Made by a program: the position numbers and the translations under genes. Below the pieces are notes generated by a model. The model saw nothing but the letters and a program-made list of their open reading frames with translations, searched no databases and had not been told where the DNA came from. Positions 24,157 to 36,391 of a stretch of DNA of 64,000 nt are shown in pieces (position 1 is the first letter of the stretch; every line of letters starts with the position of its first letter). Source of the DNA: Camillea tinctor (lineage: Eukaryota; Ascomycota; Sordariomycetes; Xylariales; Xylariaceae); NCBI GenBank assembly GCA_022578605.1, contig MU394077.1, forward strand, positions 372,001 to 436,000, in the 5' to 3' direction.

Positions 24157-26610
24157 ATTGGTTTGATTGTTGTTGGCGAAGAAGCAGAATCTGGGATCAG
24201 AGGACAGGCGTATAATGGTTCACCATAGCACTGTGGCAGACAGTCAATACGGATTTTGCATTTGCACTACTACACATATCTTACGATGTTTTGCTGTACT
24301 ACAAGTGACTTTTGACCGCTCGACTACATGTCTTTGGCTCGGTGTGCTTGGCTCGATGTGTCAGCCGACCCAGCCGTCCACACCCGAGAGCTAGACAATC
24401 TGCCGGACCTCACGGGTTATGGTGTGACATGATCGTGTAAGTTTCTTGCTAAGATAAGGCAGGTTTAATGTATAACCTTAACTACCGATTTGCGTACAAG
24501 GTACTACCCAGGATTGCGGTATGTAGGTAGGGTCCTGTCCACGGCAGCACGGGTCTGATCTACTGCCTGATAGGTAGCTGAGTCACCCTATGAGATCATC
24601 CATCCTCGATCGTCTCAAGTTGGTTGAAGATTGTGCACACCTGCGTAGGTAAGGCTATATATAACCTGGCAGTATGGATAGAATTCGGGATTGCGGGATC
24701 GACCGAACTACGGGAAAGACATCACGAACAAAGGTAATATCTATACCATACCATAGTAGGTAGTAATAGTAGCTAAGACAATAGCTAAGGTTTAATCGTC
24801 TTCTCTGTTGGCGGCATAGGAATAGTAATTAAGTAATGTTTTTACACTAGACATACAACATACTTACATACTACGGAGTAGTTGTTGATCTGACCTCAAT
24901 GCCTACGAGGCTTACGATGCGAGGTGGGTACATCGCACCGGGCACAATATGCCCAGGTGGCCCAACAACGTACCATTACGACATGCATTACTTACATATT
25001 GAGGTCCATACGTGTAACAACCTGCTAGAGTAACGGAGGTAGCGGTGGCTAGGTGGATGACTCGGTACGACCTCACTACCCCGGCCCGACCCTGATTACG
25101 TGCTATATGTCTGGTGAGCACGATGCCGTACTTACCGGTGTAGCCCTTTTCAATATAGTACGAACAAACGAACGAACACCACCATTATACAAATCCCCTG
25201 TCTAAGACATGATTTTTCTCAGGAATATGCGTGAGCCTGCTTGCCAGGCTGGCGATGGTAAGGGGAAGCAGGGTTAGTTAAGGATTCATGACATTTTCTC
25301 AGACCCACAGAGCAGCATAGTGACCCAGAGACAGCCTTAGGGGACCTGATAGTTTTTTTCTTTTTCTTTTTCTTCCCTTCCCTTCGAGAGGCACAAGAGG
25401 CACAAAAAGTGCATGACTGTAAGCCAACGAACGAATGCAGGAGCTGTTAAACAAAGAGGCCTAAGGTAGCCATTGGGCAGAACACACATGAACATATGGG
25501 ATGAATATGGTAGCGTGGTCTGAGCTGGCGCAACGCAGGGGGGAGGGGGGATTACCGGAGACGAAAATGGAAGAAAAATCTAGGGGAGAACAGAGAAAGG
25601 AGGAAAAGAAATAAAAAGAAGTTTAGTTTTTTTTTTTTTACCCTTCCTCTTTTTTTTTCTCCCCTTCTCATATTTTATATATATAATGTATGAGGTCAGA
25701 TCAATTGTGTTGAGTTAATTAGTTCTTATCATCAATCTATTGTTCAAGTTTGTAGTACTTGACCTACATATATCAGTGCTACTACTACCTAAGATCTTAG
25801 GGGGGATTTAGGGGGACGTTATGGTTGTTGTCTTATCTCTCTGTGTTACGCTACACTGAGAGGCAAGGTACTTCATTCATCTCATCATCTCTACCCGTCT
25901 CGAAGTCGTTTTTATATTTTTATTTTTTAGCTTGTCCCTCTTATCGCATCATGCTGATCTAGTATCGACTAAACAACCAAGTCATCTGGTGGGGTTTCAA
26001 CTGGACCCCCAAACCACCTTTTGCCGCTTAGACCTGACTGGAACAACCAAAAACGGCCCACGCGACTTATGTTCGATGCTGGAGATCATCAGAGGTCTTA
26101 CCTACAAATCCCCATATCTCCTCCCCTCCCGATCATCCAAGTCAGTCACACGCTTCTTTTTTTTTTCGTCTCGACCTTATCCTCCCGACTTAGGACCAAT
26201 TCTTTTTTTTTACTAGCAACCGACATCGCATTACCCTAAGAACAATACATTTTTTCTCGATATGTATACCTAGTATCGGGTATTGGTATTTTTAGCATAC
26301 AGTCAGCAAGTAGTTCAACAACAACAAAAAACAATTCAACCAACCATATACCGACAAAACAAACGCCGTCATACTTTCCGACATAGCACCGTCGCCTCTT
26401 GAGAAAATAATTTTTTTATTAGAAATTCTGTTGAACGAGGGCTGAGCTGTATTCCGCGGAGGACTACGGCTGGGTTATTGCATCAAGTTGCGTGCTTGGG
26501 TAAAATCATTGAAAAACCTCCCTCTGGGGTATCCCCAGTTGGAGTAGCCTCGTCATACACTCGACCCTCCTATCAAAACCAACACCACGCCACTTCTCAT
26601 AACCCACAAC
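24157..26610. other. Intergenic region between RPL10 and the 580-residue gene
   Basis: I could support no gene in this 2.45 kb. It has a TACGGAGTA 9-mer at 24872-24880, pyrimidine tracts near 25356-25380 and 25628-25668, and a T/A-rich leader upstream of the next gene. Short open frames carry no recognisable domain. Confidence 0.55.
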
Positions 26611-28353
26611 ATGGCGTTCCACCAGCCAACCCGTCAACCTACCCAGCGGGTATTTCGTCCTTCACCCGAAGACGAAGAGGAACGACTTCAAGTCCCACGA
26701 CCTGCTCTTCAGCCCGTAGAGGACTCTCAAACCTGGGTGCTCTTCTCCCCAGCCACCGATGCCGGCACCACTACCACTTCCTATCTGACCGAATCCAACC
26801 GGTCCAACATAACCCCTGGTCGTTCGCGATTTAGTGATCTGGGGAGTTTCAATACCGCTGCCCGAACAGAAGCTAGTGCTGGGCCCCAGAATTCTGCTAG
26901 TCTTGTCGATGCCGCAGATGCAGATGCAGATGAAGATGACGAAGATGAGGACGCTGAGCTAGATAGCCTCGATAGCCACCTACCTGGGTTCCGCTCGACC
27001 CCCGATTTTTATAACTCATCGCCACCCCTCCCCCATGCTGTCCCTGTGGTTCCCGCCCATGATGGGTATGGCTCGTTTCGACTTGAGCAGGAGGGTATGG
27101 GTCCCGAGATACAAGATAGGCTATATGCCTTCGAACAGTATAACCCGCGCCGGGTGAAGCGGCGGCGGGAAAGTCTAGAATTAGCTCAGGCTGAACTTGA
27201 AAATGACCCGTCTCAAGAGATGGACAAGATGCGCAGGATAGAGACCTGGCGTCTTGAACACAGCCGGTACCTGCTAGAAGAGATTCAGAAAGAAACTCGG
27301 AGGCGGCGCCGCTCTGTAGCCACTGCTTCAAGTGTTCGCTTAGCTGATAAGAAAACCCAAGATACTGCCGTCTCTTCAACGCGTGACGACACATGCGATG
27401 GAACGGATCAAGACTGGCATGACCATCACGCAAACGAGTACGGCGATGATTGCAACACGGCGTGGGGACGTATCACCCGAAAGGTCATCCGTGACATACT
27501 AGGAATTGATGACAAGCTACTCGCGATCCTATTTGGCGAGGAACTCCCGGATGAAGAGGAATTATCTACGACGCCTACGGCATCGACCTGGCAGCGTGGC
27601 GAAGTTGCCACGGAGAGCTCAACCGATTCAAGCTGGCAGCTCAGGATGCTTGAGCGAGTGGCGAAGGAGCTTGGCAACATGGTCCATCAGCTTTCTGGAC
27701 ACCCGGGGGCGTTTTCAACCTTTTCCCGAGTGCAGCAGATGCCCATACCATACGCAGGTCTACCATCCATACCAGAAACCACAAAATATCCAGTATCCGC
27801 TTCGTTCAGGGGCGAATGCCCTATTTCCATGCCGGAGTTCCCGCCGACGATTAACCCCCAGACACGACCCGATGTCCCCCAAGGACGGCCTTCATCCACT
27901 GCGGCCCAGTCGAAGGCGCAGGCCCAAACAGATAACGCCGGTGCCACCTTCACGCAAGATGAGTGGGAACAGGATCTAGATGTACGGTTGATATTCCGGT
28001 ACCTGCGATCTCGCTTCTTACCACGTTCCAACAGTAGCAATGGATTTTCTTCGAGCTCCCACGCCACGGCGTCAACCACACAAGACCTAGCCGCTAAAGT
28101 TGCCAGGGTCCGTCAAAACCATCCGCTAGTTTCTAGGACACGTCCAACGGAAAGGCGCAAATCCAAGGCCAACACGCCTTCGAGTCCAGGGCTGTATCGG
28201 CATGCGTCGAGCTGCGCAAGTCAGAGCACACGGAGGTCGGTTAGGAAAAGTAGTGTTTCGTCATCTCGACATTACTGGGACATCGGCGGCTCGGTAGGGA
28301 CCGGTTCTATGATCGCGACGATAGGACCCATGGGGAGCTGGGGCGAGGTATAA
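26611..28353 (+). CDS. Unrecognised 580-residue acidic/basic protein
   Basis: A single long open frame beginning MAFHQPTRQPTQRV, with the ATG in an ACAACATGG context. I do not recognise the family. Visible features: a short hydrophobic motif EDSQTWVLFSP near residues 37-47; an acidic run of Asp/Glu near 98-118; a basic patch RRVKRRRE near 188-195; a charged, probably helical stretch with IETWRLEHSRYLLEEI at about 210-225, followed by five arginines that could serve in nuclear import; WGRITRKVIRDILGIDDKLL near 286-305; and a Ser-rich C-terminus. No signal peptide or membrane segment is seen. The alternation of ordered blocks with low-complexity linkers looks like a conserved fungal protein rather than a random frame, and codon use is like that of the neighbouring genes. 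No function can be given. Confidence 0.8.
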   Translation: MAFHQPTRQPTQRVFRPSPEDEEERLQVPRPALQPVEDSQTWVLFSPATDAGTTTTSYLTESNRSNITPGRSRFSDLGSFNTAARTEASAGPQNSASLVDAADADADEDDEDEDAELDSLDSHLPGFRSTPDFYNSSPPLPHAVPVVPAHDGYGSFRLEQEGMGPEIQDRLYAFEQYNPRRVKRRRESLELAQAELENDPSQEMDKMRRIETWRLEHSRYLLEEIQKETRRRRRSVATASSVRLADKKTQDTAVSSTRDDTCDGTDQDWHDHHANEYGDDCNTAWGRITRKVIRDILGIDDKLLAILFGEELPDEEELSTTPTASTWQRGEVATESSTDSSWQLRMLERVAKELGNMVHQLSGHPGAFSTFSRVQQMPIPYAGLPSIPETTKYPVSASFRGECPISMPEFPPTINPQTRPDVPQGRPSSTAAQSKAQAQTDNAGATFTQDEWEQDLDVRLIFRYLRSRFLPRSNSSNGFSSSSHATASTTQDLAAKVARVRQNHPLVSRTRPTERRKSKANTPSSPGLYRHASSCASQSTRRSVRKSSVSSSRHYWDIGGSVGTGSMIATIGPMGSWGEV

Positions 28354-31300
28354 CGATACTAGACGATGAATCATGATTAGAACGAGCATCAGAATACTAC
28401 ACAGATAGATGAAACGGAATTTGGGGGAATGAGGGGAAAGAAGAAACGGTCATCACCACAATCTTTTATAAATCAACCAAACCTACCGGGCCTATCGGGA
28501 TTATTGCATTTGGGTTTTTTCTTCTCTCCCTTTATGCGGATGCATGGATGCACGTTATGTACGATATTGTCATTCTAGGCGATGATTGGATATAATTTGG
28601 GGTTTTAGGCTTTTTCTTTTTTCCTTTTCTGGGATCTTCTGGGATAAGAGGGAAGGGAGGGGCATTCATAAGTATACGCCGACATTTACACACCGTACAC
28701 TACTTACCTACATTGCACTATACTATAACCTACCTACCTATTACTATACTGCATCACACTTCGTCCTATCCATATTACCTAGGTTAGGTGCTTCAATACC
28801 TACACCGGGCCACTCAACCTTACCGTGCCTTACCTTAGCTCGCATTCTAGAGGGGTTCACGGGGTTCGAGGATTACATATTTAGGCGCATTCGAAATTCA
28901 TATATCTATATCGTATATAGATAGATGGGTGGATATTTATTATTTATTTATTTTTTTCTTCGATGACTTTCGGGTTTATACGGAAGGGGAGAGAGTACAT
29001 TATAGGGAATATAAGTAGAGAAATAGACTCGAGAGAGAGAAAAACAAGCGGAATTTGGGTTATCGATGCCCTCTAATCCCTTCATTGACTGATTGATTTC
29101 CAGCCGGGTATAGATATAATGGACCGTGCTTCCCACCTCCCCTCGAATTGGCCAATCAAGTCGGGAAATTGGGGATTGAGTCATTGATAGGTAGACTGGC
29201 TGCTGTGTAGGTTATATATACTACAGAGAGAGATGTGAGTGGGGGGAATGGATGGGAATATTATGCGGAAAGTACGTGAGTATCAATGGGTGGGAGGCTG
29301 GTGGGTTAGTTAGGATGATATGCAGGGCGGTGGTAATGTAGGTTTGATCGCGAGTAAGGTTAGAAGCTAGGACATGACTCTTACTTTTTTTTCTCACTAC
29401 CCTGCCGACCTGCGTAAGGGAACTAACTAACCTACCTTCCTCCCACCAGACCTTCACCTCATCATGTGCCCATCTCCGTCTCCCGTCCTATGCCGGGTTT
29501 TGCATATGAGTACGTGGGTGGGATGAAAGAGTCACACGGGTTGCGAGTTCACTTTCTCATCCCCCTTCTACCCCCTTTCCCCTCCCCGGCTCTTATTCCT
29601 TTTTTTTGTCTTTCTTTCTTTTTCTTGGGAAGAGTAAAATAAGGTATGGGAGGGTGGGATAGGGTGAGGTAGGGTAGGGATAGGGCACCGCCGAGTCCGG
29701 GTGCGGGTGAGTTAAGTGAGGCGAACGAGACGGGATGGAAACACTTTGATTTATTAATAGGAACCTTTTTTTTTTGGTTCTGGTTGTGACGGTTCGCCTT
29801 ACCATTCTTTGGGTGAGGGAGGGTTGGAAAGTATAGGTTCTTTCTGCTTCTTCTCGATATGGGATCGGGTCCATTGGGTTTCCCGGGGCCCCTTTCCCCA
29901 GGGCGAACGAATATGATATCACATTACGAATACGGAGTACATTGCATTTATTTTTCTACTATATTAGGTTAAGGTACTATTGCATATTATATTAAAAGAA
30001 GAAAAAAAGGGAAGGGAAGGGAAGGAAAACCCCGGTAAAGTACACTAAAGGTCGGGTTTCCATGGTTACGCACGGAGGGATTTCGATAGAGGAAAAAAAA
30101 AGGTGAGGCGGTCACGGCTATATGGATATGGATATGGAGATTTGGTGGTGTGGCGTGGTTCCATCCGTTAATTAGGTAATATTAGTGTTAAGTGCTTAAA
30201 CGAGCATTCCATCATCCCAGAGAAAAGACCAGGGAAAAATGAAACTAACACTACACTACATACGTATGGGGATGATGATGATGATGCTGGTGGTGATGAG
30301 TTATTATCGGGGACGGGGTCCGGGTCCGGGTCTGGGGGTTAATGTAGTGTAGTGGTGCTCGGGGCTGGATATATTGGATTGGGCTCGGAGGAGTGGAACT
30401 TGGAAGGGGTGGGGATTACTAATTGTAGGTTGGTAGGTAGGTAGATAATGTAAGTGTGGTGATGGATATCCGGGGGATGTTGGAGAATGTGTCGTCAATG
30501 TTGTAGTATGTATGTATATGTACGGGCACATGAATGTAGGGTAACGGGATTGGAATTGGATGTGTAAAACTTGGATTCTATGACAATGAGGTAGGCTATA
30601 AGATGGATGGATTTGATTCTCACATATTGACATATTCCAAGACATCAATATTGAGCATATTTATCGTACATACAATCATTCATCATGTCTGTCTACCTAT
30701 CTTTCTTAGCTTAGTAGACGTATCACAATGGTAGTATCACCGTGGTATGGGAGCAAGTTCTCCGCCGTAATTGACGTATCTTCAAGTTTCTGGCCCCCTT
30801 GTCCAGTAAGAAGGCCCAAACATCCATTTCGACGGCGACGCGAAAATAATATCCATTCCTTCCCTCGTCGATTCCCCTCCTCTAGCGTATACCGTCGATT
30901 TACCGCATATGATTGGCTGGGATCAAGGAGCAAGGACGCGTTAAGTGGGAGCCTTTGCGCGCCGCGCGCAAGGGGGAGGGGGATGTGCAATGGACCAACT
31001 ACTGTATTGGGTTTAGTTTCATCGCTGCTTTAAAGGAGAGAGAACTCGGGTAAAATACGGTGTGGGTGGGTTGCTGAAGTCCTAGGCAGGTTTTTTCGGT
31101 GTCAATGTCAATAGTGAGGCGGGACGGTGGCACACGTAGTGGGAGAACGAGAAAACGGAGATGAATGACTACACCAGTTTCATCATGTCCTGCATGGGAA
31201 TCATCTAGTTGTCTGCGATGTCTTGATAGCTAAGCTAGGATTAACATGGAAAGCTTGATGTCGTATGCTATATATCTCTGTGTGCATATTATGCGGTGAG

Positions 31301-32986
31301 TATAATGGAATCGATTACCGTCGTTGAAATTGATAACCTCTCTATTCTGGATTTCCTGCTTCATTAATAGACACCTTTTTATATGGATCCAAGGTAAATG
31401 TACATATATAGTAATACATCTAAAAGTAGTCCATATATCAAGTTACTGTAGATGTACATCTGAAGGATGAGCCAAAGCCACATAGGTACTAGTATCTAGA
31501 TACAGATACTCGTACATAAGGTCAGGTATCGATAAGCTGACAACGCCTAGTCCAGTCTCAAGCTCAAGGCCGATTGTGTTTAATAACCTTAAGAAGACCT
31601 ACATGTAACTAACGTTTCAGGTGGAACCTAACTGACATAAACTTCCAACCTTGACATCCCTACCTGTCGCATTCTTACTTTCTTTACACCCAAACCATCA
31701 AATATCATCATTCATTGTATATTTTTCTTCATTTATCAAAGGCTCGGTTATAACTTGCAACGCATGCATTCAAGCGATATGATGACCCAATTTACCGTTT
31801 CATACAACGGTAAAAGTCGGGTAGGGATACCATGCTACACCACATACAAGGAAAGAGGTCGGTAAAGCGGCGACAGGTTATGGCTGAGAAAGGACACTAG
31901 TGCAGGTTCGACGTGTCTATGAGTTGGTGAATGTTTTACATGCCTCAAGTACGTACCTACACACTTACACACTTACAATACTTGCACAGTTGCACACACA
32001 CACACATACACACATACACGCACCTACATACAAGCTTGATAATACCTGCAGAAGTTGCCTATTTACATACATAGTGCTTCCTACTTCCTGCTTCCTGCTA
32101 CTTTGACAAGGGGACAATATCCGTCACAACACAACGTGTTATGCGATCGTCCCCTTTCCTGCAGCCTCGCCGAGTCATATTTCTATCTTCCTCTCCCCTC
32201 CCTTCTCTACATATGTATGTATGTGTATGTATGTAGTAGGTACCTTACTTACATCAATACTACATAGTAACTAGTGAGGTCGTACATAACCTAACTTACT
32301 ACTATATACTTACATACATACCTACATCCGTACTTTCTACACTAGTTTCGCTACTTCCATTTGTTGCTAAGACGCACGACCCCTACCTACCACCTAGTTT
32401 AAAAAAAAAGGAACCCCACCACGTCTACCTCTGCAGCCAATAACCAATCGGGCGCCTCACTCTTGGAACCTCAACTTTCCGACCACAACTTCTATCACTC
32501 GCATCACCCGCCGCTCATCTACCTTTCGAAAACCGCCCGCCCTAGCTTCTTATCGCCTTGTATATAAAACTCCATCTACCCCCCGATCGCGAATTTGCTT
32601 TAAGTTATTATTCTTTTATTTTTTATTTATTCGGTTCGTATTATATATCACACGTATATATATATACAAATACAAACCGTGCCGTGGTCAGTGTCTGCTT
32701 TGTGTGGGTTGTTGGAAAATGCCGGACAGATCACGACAAAACTGTCGAGTTTTGAACTAACCAAGGAAGTGAAGCAGTGTGTGCCATGTGCTAGATTTTA
32801 TCTTCTGATCGCGACCCAGCTACGTCTGGCAGGGTCGCTCAGGCTCAGGGACTCCCAACGTCCCCATTTCTCGATGCCGACGATAAAAACCAACCCATCC
32901 CCATCAAAACCCCCCCAGCTTCGTTCCGTCTCACCAACTCTTCTAAATATTCCAATGCTCCCAACCGAAGCAGACCAAGTATCCCA
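28354..32986. other. 4.6 kb intergenic region, including the leader of the 1134-residue gene
   Basis: I could support no gene. A TACGGAGTA 9-mer lies at 29931-29939, a TACCTAGGTT near 28776, a GAT-type microsatellite at about 30273-30285, and a CA/TACA-rich tract near 31985-32030. From about 32640 there is a TATATATATA stretch (32657-32666) and then short upstream open frames that overlap the start of the next gene. These may be upstream ORFs in its leader, but transcript evidence is needed. Confidence 0.5.
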
Positions 32987-35900
32987 ATGGCAGGACCCGC
33001 GCCCGATTTCCAACTCCCCAACTCCTCCCTTTTCAATATTTACAATGATGCGCCCGCCAATGCGCCTCTAACCACACCATTAACCACATCTCCTTCCAAC
33101 CTTCCCGGTGGCCCATGCAATTTTGTTGATCTTACCCATGGCGCCAATGGTCCAAAATGCGGATGCCGTCGTTTCTGGAGTCGTGCTGGCTCTGTGAGGC
33201 CAGACAGAGGTAGCCCAACAGGATACCCGCCCGGATTTCCCAATGCATTTCCTTATGGTACTGGAGTAGAGGACCAATCCGCCTGGTGCATGTGTTCCCA
33301 TCATGCTTGTTTCCACGATGACATCCGCGATAGCCAAGCGACTCCTGTCCTAGGTGCCCCCGTCGCTGCGACCGCAACTGCCATGGTCGCTGCCGCTGCC
33401 GCTGCTACCACCACTACCACCATCGCCGCCGCCGGCGCAGGTCAGGAGAATGAGCGCCCCAAGTCTAGTCGCGAACCTCTCACCCCCGTGATGCCAGAGT
33501 TATCCATCAAGTTTCCCAATTTGATGGGACAGCCCGCGGAATCTCATAATACCTTTAATCCCATTGCTTCTTTCCCTCATCCCCTGCCCGATGAGGATAA
33601 TCTGCCGCAAGAGGAGGGCTCTGCGCGCACGCCTGTGCCGGAGCCCTCGTTGCCTGACACTTTGAGTTGGGCCAATTTCCTTCATTCTGAACCGGATAAT
33701 TCTGCACTGCTGGCCCCAATTCCAAGTCAATGTTTACTTACCTCCCAGCCAAGTTCTACAACATCATCGACCCGGATAGGATATCTGCGTCCTTTTGCCG
33801 GAAAAGGACTCCAGACACTAAGTGGTGTCAGATCCAGATTGCGCGAGCCACTCCCGGAGCAGGACGAGGATGACCAACAGCAGGAGGATGATAATGCCAC
33901 CGAGCCAGCCGTGGATGATGCGCAGACTATTACCAACACCCCAAGGTCTTCCAGGCATACGGAAATATTTGAAGGACCAAGCGAACAGCCCGACAAGGGC
34001 GTGCACCGTGATGAGTTTCGACTCCTGTCGAACACGGTGCAAGGACACGAGCAGAGGTTAGACAGTCTTGAGAACCTGTCCTTCTCTGCGGCTGGACATG
34101 ACCAATGCCATGATAAGCATGATCAAACTGATCTCAGAGTTACTGAGCTCGAGACACGAGTAGAAGAGGTAGAGAAGATGCTGAATGATGCTAATAGTAC
34201 CACATCTGACTATCACCGCCCACGGCGTCCGGGGGCCGATGATACTCATAGTGTTATATCCGTCTCAACTAATGGGAGCAGTCGCGTCGCTGATCGCGCA
34301 GAGCTCTACAGTCAACTTCAATCTCTTAGGGCTCAGCTCAGCCATCTACAGGGCATTTCGTCCTTCCCATCTCTTGCGCGCCCGTGGGAAGTCGAGGTGA
34401 TATTCCTTCCCTTTCCCCTCAAGAACATATGGCTCGAACCTCGTGATTTCAGTAGCCAGCGCGCTTCGGGTAACACCATGGAGGCGGATCCGTGGACTCA
34501 GCTACCCGGCTGCTCGTCCCCCCTAGACCCCCAGTCTCCAGGCTTCAATGATTGGATGGGGCCAGAAGCCGAGTCCGAGTGGTTATTAGCGCGGGCTTGC
34601 GCTCCCGACCAGACTATTGGGCAACGGCTCAGAAGTCGGGGGTTGGTCAAGAATGTTAGCGTTCGTGGCCCGGACGCTAGAAGCGTTCAACAGGCCATGT
34701 CTGAGGCATTTGGGACCTTGTTCCGCACGTTCTCTCGCATGCAAGCCAATGTTCACCACGGCTCAACCATGCATCAACGTGTCGTCAAATTTCTTGGTCT
34801 TCAATCGCCATGGGTACCTCTGCGCAAAATCCACAAGGATTCGAGGTTGCGGTTTCTTACCCCAGCTGAGATGGTCACCCCCGTAACGTGGGATGTCCAG
34901 TTCCTCAGCTCAAGCGTGGCCATGAAGTCAAATGACATCCCTCGCCTTTTTATCACCCACCCCGAGGCGTATCTCCAAGACCAAGATGCATACGATAACG
35001 GATGGAATTGGCAACGCCTGCGCGAGCTCAGCCGTGTCTATGCGGACTCCCAATGCAGCCAGGAAGTCCCTGAAGGGGATGCTAAGGAAGAATGCTGGGC
35101 ATGGAACACCAACCTCGATGAACAACCCCCTAGCATGTACCACAGTCATTACTCAAGCCTACAACAAGCAGCACAGCAAAACTGGCGGCATGTCTCTATG
35201 TCCCCGTCTCAAGGAGCCTTCCCGGGCGGTTTGCGCCCTACACCCTCCTTGGGTACCCACCGTTCAGGAACTCGAGCACAGTCCCCAGCTATCATGAGGG
35301 AGCGTAAGGTCTCAAGACCCCCTCGCGTTCGAACGACATCTATGCCCCCTACACTACCGGCTTTGGTTTCGCCAGCACAAGTCAAACGACGACTCACGTC
35401 CTATGTACCTGCTTATGAGCGGCGTCCCTCGCCACTCGTGCAGGTGGCACCAGCCGCTCCACACACACAAGTTCCTGCGCAAATTCATACCTATTCTTAC
35501 GCCGCGGGCGCAGCCAAGCGCCGTTGCACGCGTTCACCGTCGGTGCGGCCGAGTGGCCAAGTCCCGCAATGTCCTCCTCCCCCCCATGCGAGGGGATTCA
35601 ATAATAGGAGGAATACTCCACGCTGGAGCACGGCGTCGCCAAGCCCTATGCCAGACCCATTTGGGGTGCGTGCTACGACTCCATTCTATGCGACACCATA
35701 TAGCAATGCGCCGTTTGTGGAGTCTCGGCCTAATCACGGGGTGGCTATGGCCGGTGCCGGAGGTGATGATGAAGATATTGATGTTGACGTCGACGTGGAC
35801 TTCTATAATGGCATGGAGCCTTACGATGAAGAAGATGATGATGAGAATAGGGAGATCGACTATGGCGAGGATTGCGACAGTCCAATGGAGGACCTTGCCA

Positions 35901-36391
35901 ACTCGCTTGAACAATCACATCCCAACACCCAGCCGCTCTCACAACAGTCGCTGAACTCTTCCTGGTATCAGCAGTTTGAAGGGACGCCGGACGCGGGTGC
36001 GGGGCCAGGGAGCACAAACCTCCCAGAGGATGAGCCGTGGCCCGGCATCGAAGATGCAGATAACAGAGACCCAAACCTGGGCATCGACATGGACGCTATG
36101 CACGAGGACAACGATGCGGGCTTTGACAGTGAGGAAGACACTGTCAATCTCCGCATCGAGAGGGCGGAATCTCAGGCCCGGTCCCATAGGGAGGCGTCAA
36201 CGGCCAGCAGCAGCAGCAACAGTAGTAGCGTACCTAGCGAGTACCCTACTACGCAGAGTCACTGGTACGGAGCCAACGCCAACGACGGCGCCGCGGTCAG
36301 CGGCGATATGGGCGAAGGCGGGTTTAATGATTTTATAGACCGCGAGCGGCGTGCTGCTAGTGTCACTAGGGTTATAGAGAAGCCTATTTAG
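32987..36391 (+). CDS. Unrecognised 1134-residue protein with N-terminal Cys/His cluster
   Basis: A single open frame starting MAGPAPDFQLPNSS in a CAATGGC context. I do not recognise the family. Near the N-terminus Cys44, Cys58, Cys60, Cys101, Cys103, Cys108 and His105, His106, His110 form two clusters (CGCRRFW and WCMCSHHACFHDD) that could bind metal. An Ala/Thr run follows at about 125-147. Heptad-like segments near 343-400 and 435-455 suggest short coiled coils. A dense, Trp-rich block at about 465-720 (for example PWEVEVIFLPFPLKNIWLEP) looks like the folded core. The C-terminal third is low-complexity, with Arg/Pro-rich patches, an Asp/Glu run near 923-965 and a Ser run near 1073-1085. 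There is no signal peptide or membrane helix. A nuclear or scaffold role would be a guess. Confidence 0.82.
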   Translation: MAGPAPDFQLPNSSLFNIYNDAPANAPLTTPLTTSPSNLPGGPCNFVDLTHGANGPKCGCRRFWSRAGSVRPDRGSPTGYPPGFPNAFPYGTGVEDQSAWCMCSHHACFHDDIRDSQATPVLGAPVAATATAMVAAAAAATTTTTIAAAGAGQENERPKSSREPLTPVMPELSIKFPNLMGQPAESHNTFNPIASFPHPLPDEDNLPQEEGSARTPVPEPSLPDTLSWANFLHSEPDNSALLAPIPSQCLLTSQPSSTTSSTRIGYLRPFAGKGLQTLSGVRSRLREPLPEQDEDDQQQEDDNATEPAVDDAQTITNTPRSSRHTEIFEGPSEQPDKGVHRDEFRLLSNTVQGHEQRLDSLENLSFSAAGHDQCHDKHDQTDLRVTELETRVEEVEKMLNDANSTTSDYHRPRRPGADDTHSVISVSTNGSSRVADRAELYSQLQSLRAQLSHLQGISSFPSLARPWEVEVIFLPFPLKNIWLEPRDFSSQRASGNTMEADPWTQLPGCSSPLDPQSPGFNDWMGPEAESEWLLARACAPDQTIGQRLRSRGLVKNVSVRGPDARSVQQAMSEAFGTLFRTFSRMQANVHHGSTMHQRVVKFLGLQSPWVPLRKIHKDSRLRFLTPAEMVTPVTWDVQFLSSSVAMKSNDIPRLFITHPEAYLQDQDAYDNGWNWQRLRELSRVYADSQCSQEVPEGDAKEECWAWNTNLDEQPPSMYHSHYSSLQQAAQQNWRHVSMSPSQGAFPGGLRPTPSLGTHRSGTRAQSPAIMRERKVSRPPRVRTTSMPPTLPALVSPAQVKRRLTSYVPAYERRPSPLVQVAPAAPHTQVPAQIHTYSYAAGAAKRRCTRSPSVRPSGQVPQCPPPPHARGFNNRRNTPRWSTASPSPMPDPFGVRATTPFYATPYSNAPFVESRPNHGVAMAGAGGDDEDIDVDVDVDFYNGMEPYDEEDDDENREIDYGEDCDSPMEDLANSLEQSHPNTQPLSQQSLNSSWYQQFEGTPDAGAGPGSTNLPEDEPWPGIEDADNRDPNLGIDMDAMHEDNDAGFDSEEDTVNLRIERAESQARSHREASTASSSSNSSSVPSEYPTTQSHWYGANANDGAAVSGDMGEGGFNDFIDRERRAASVTRVIEKPI

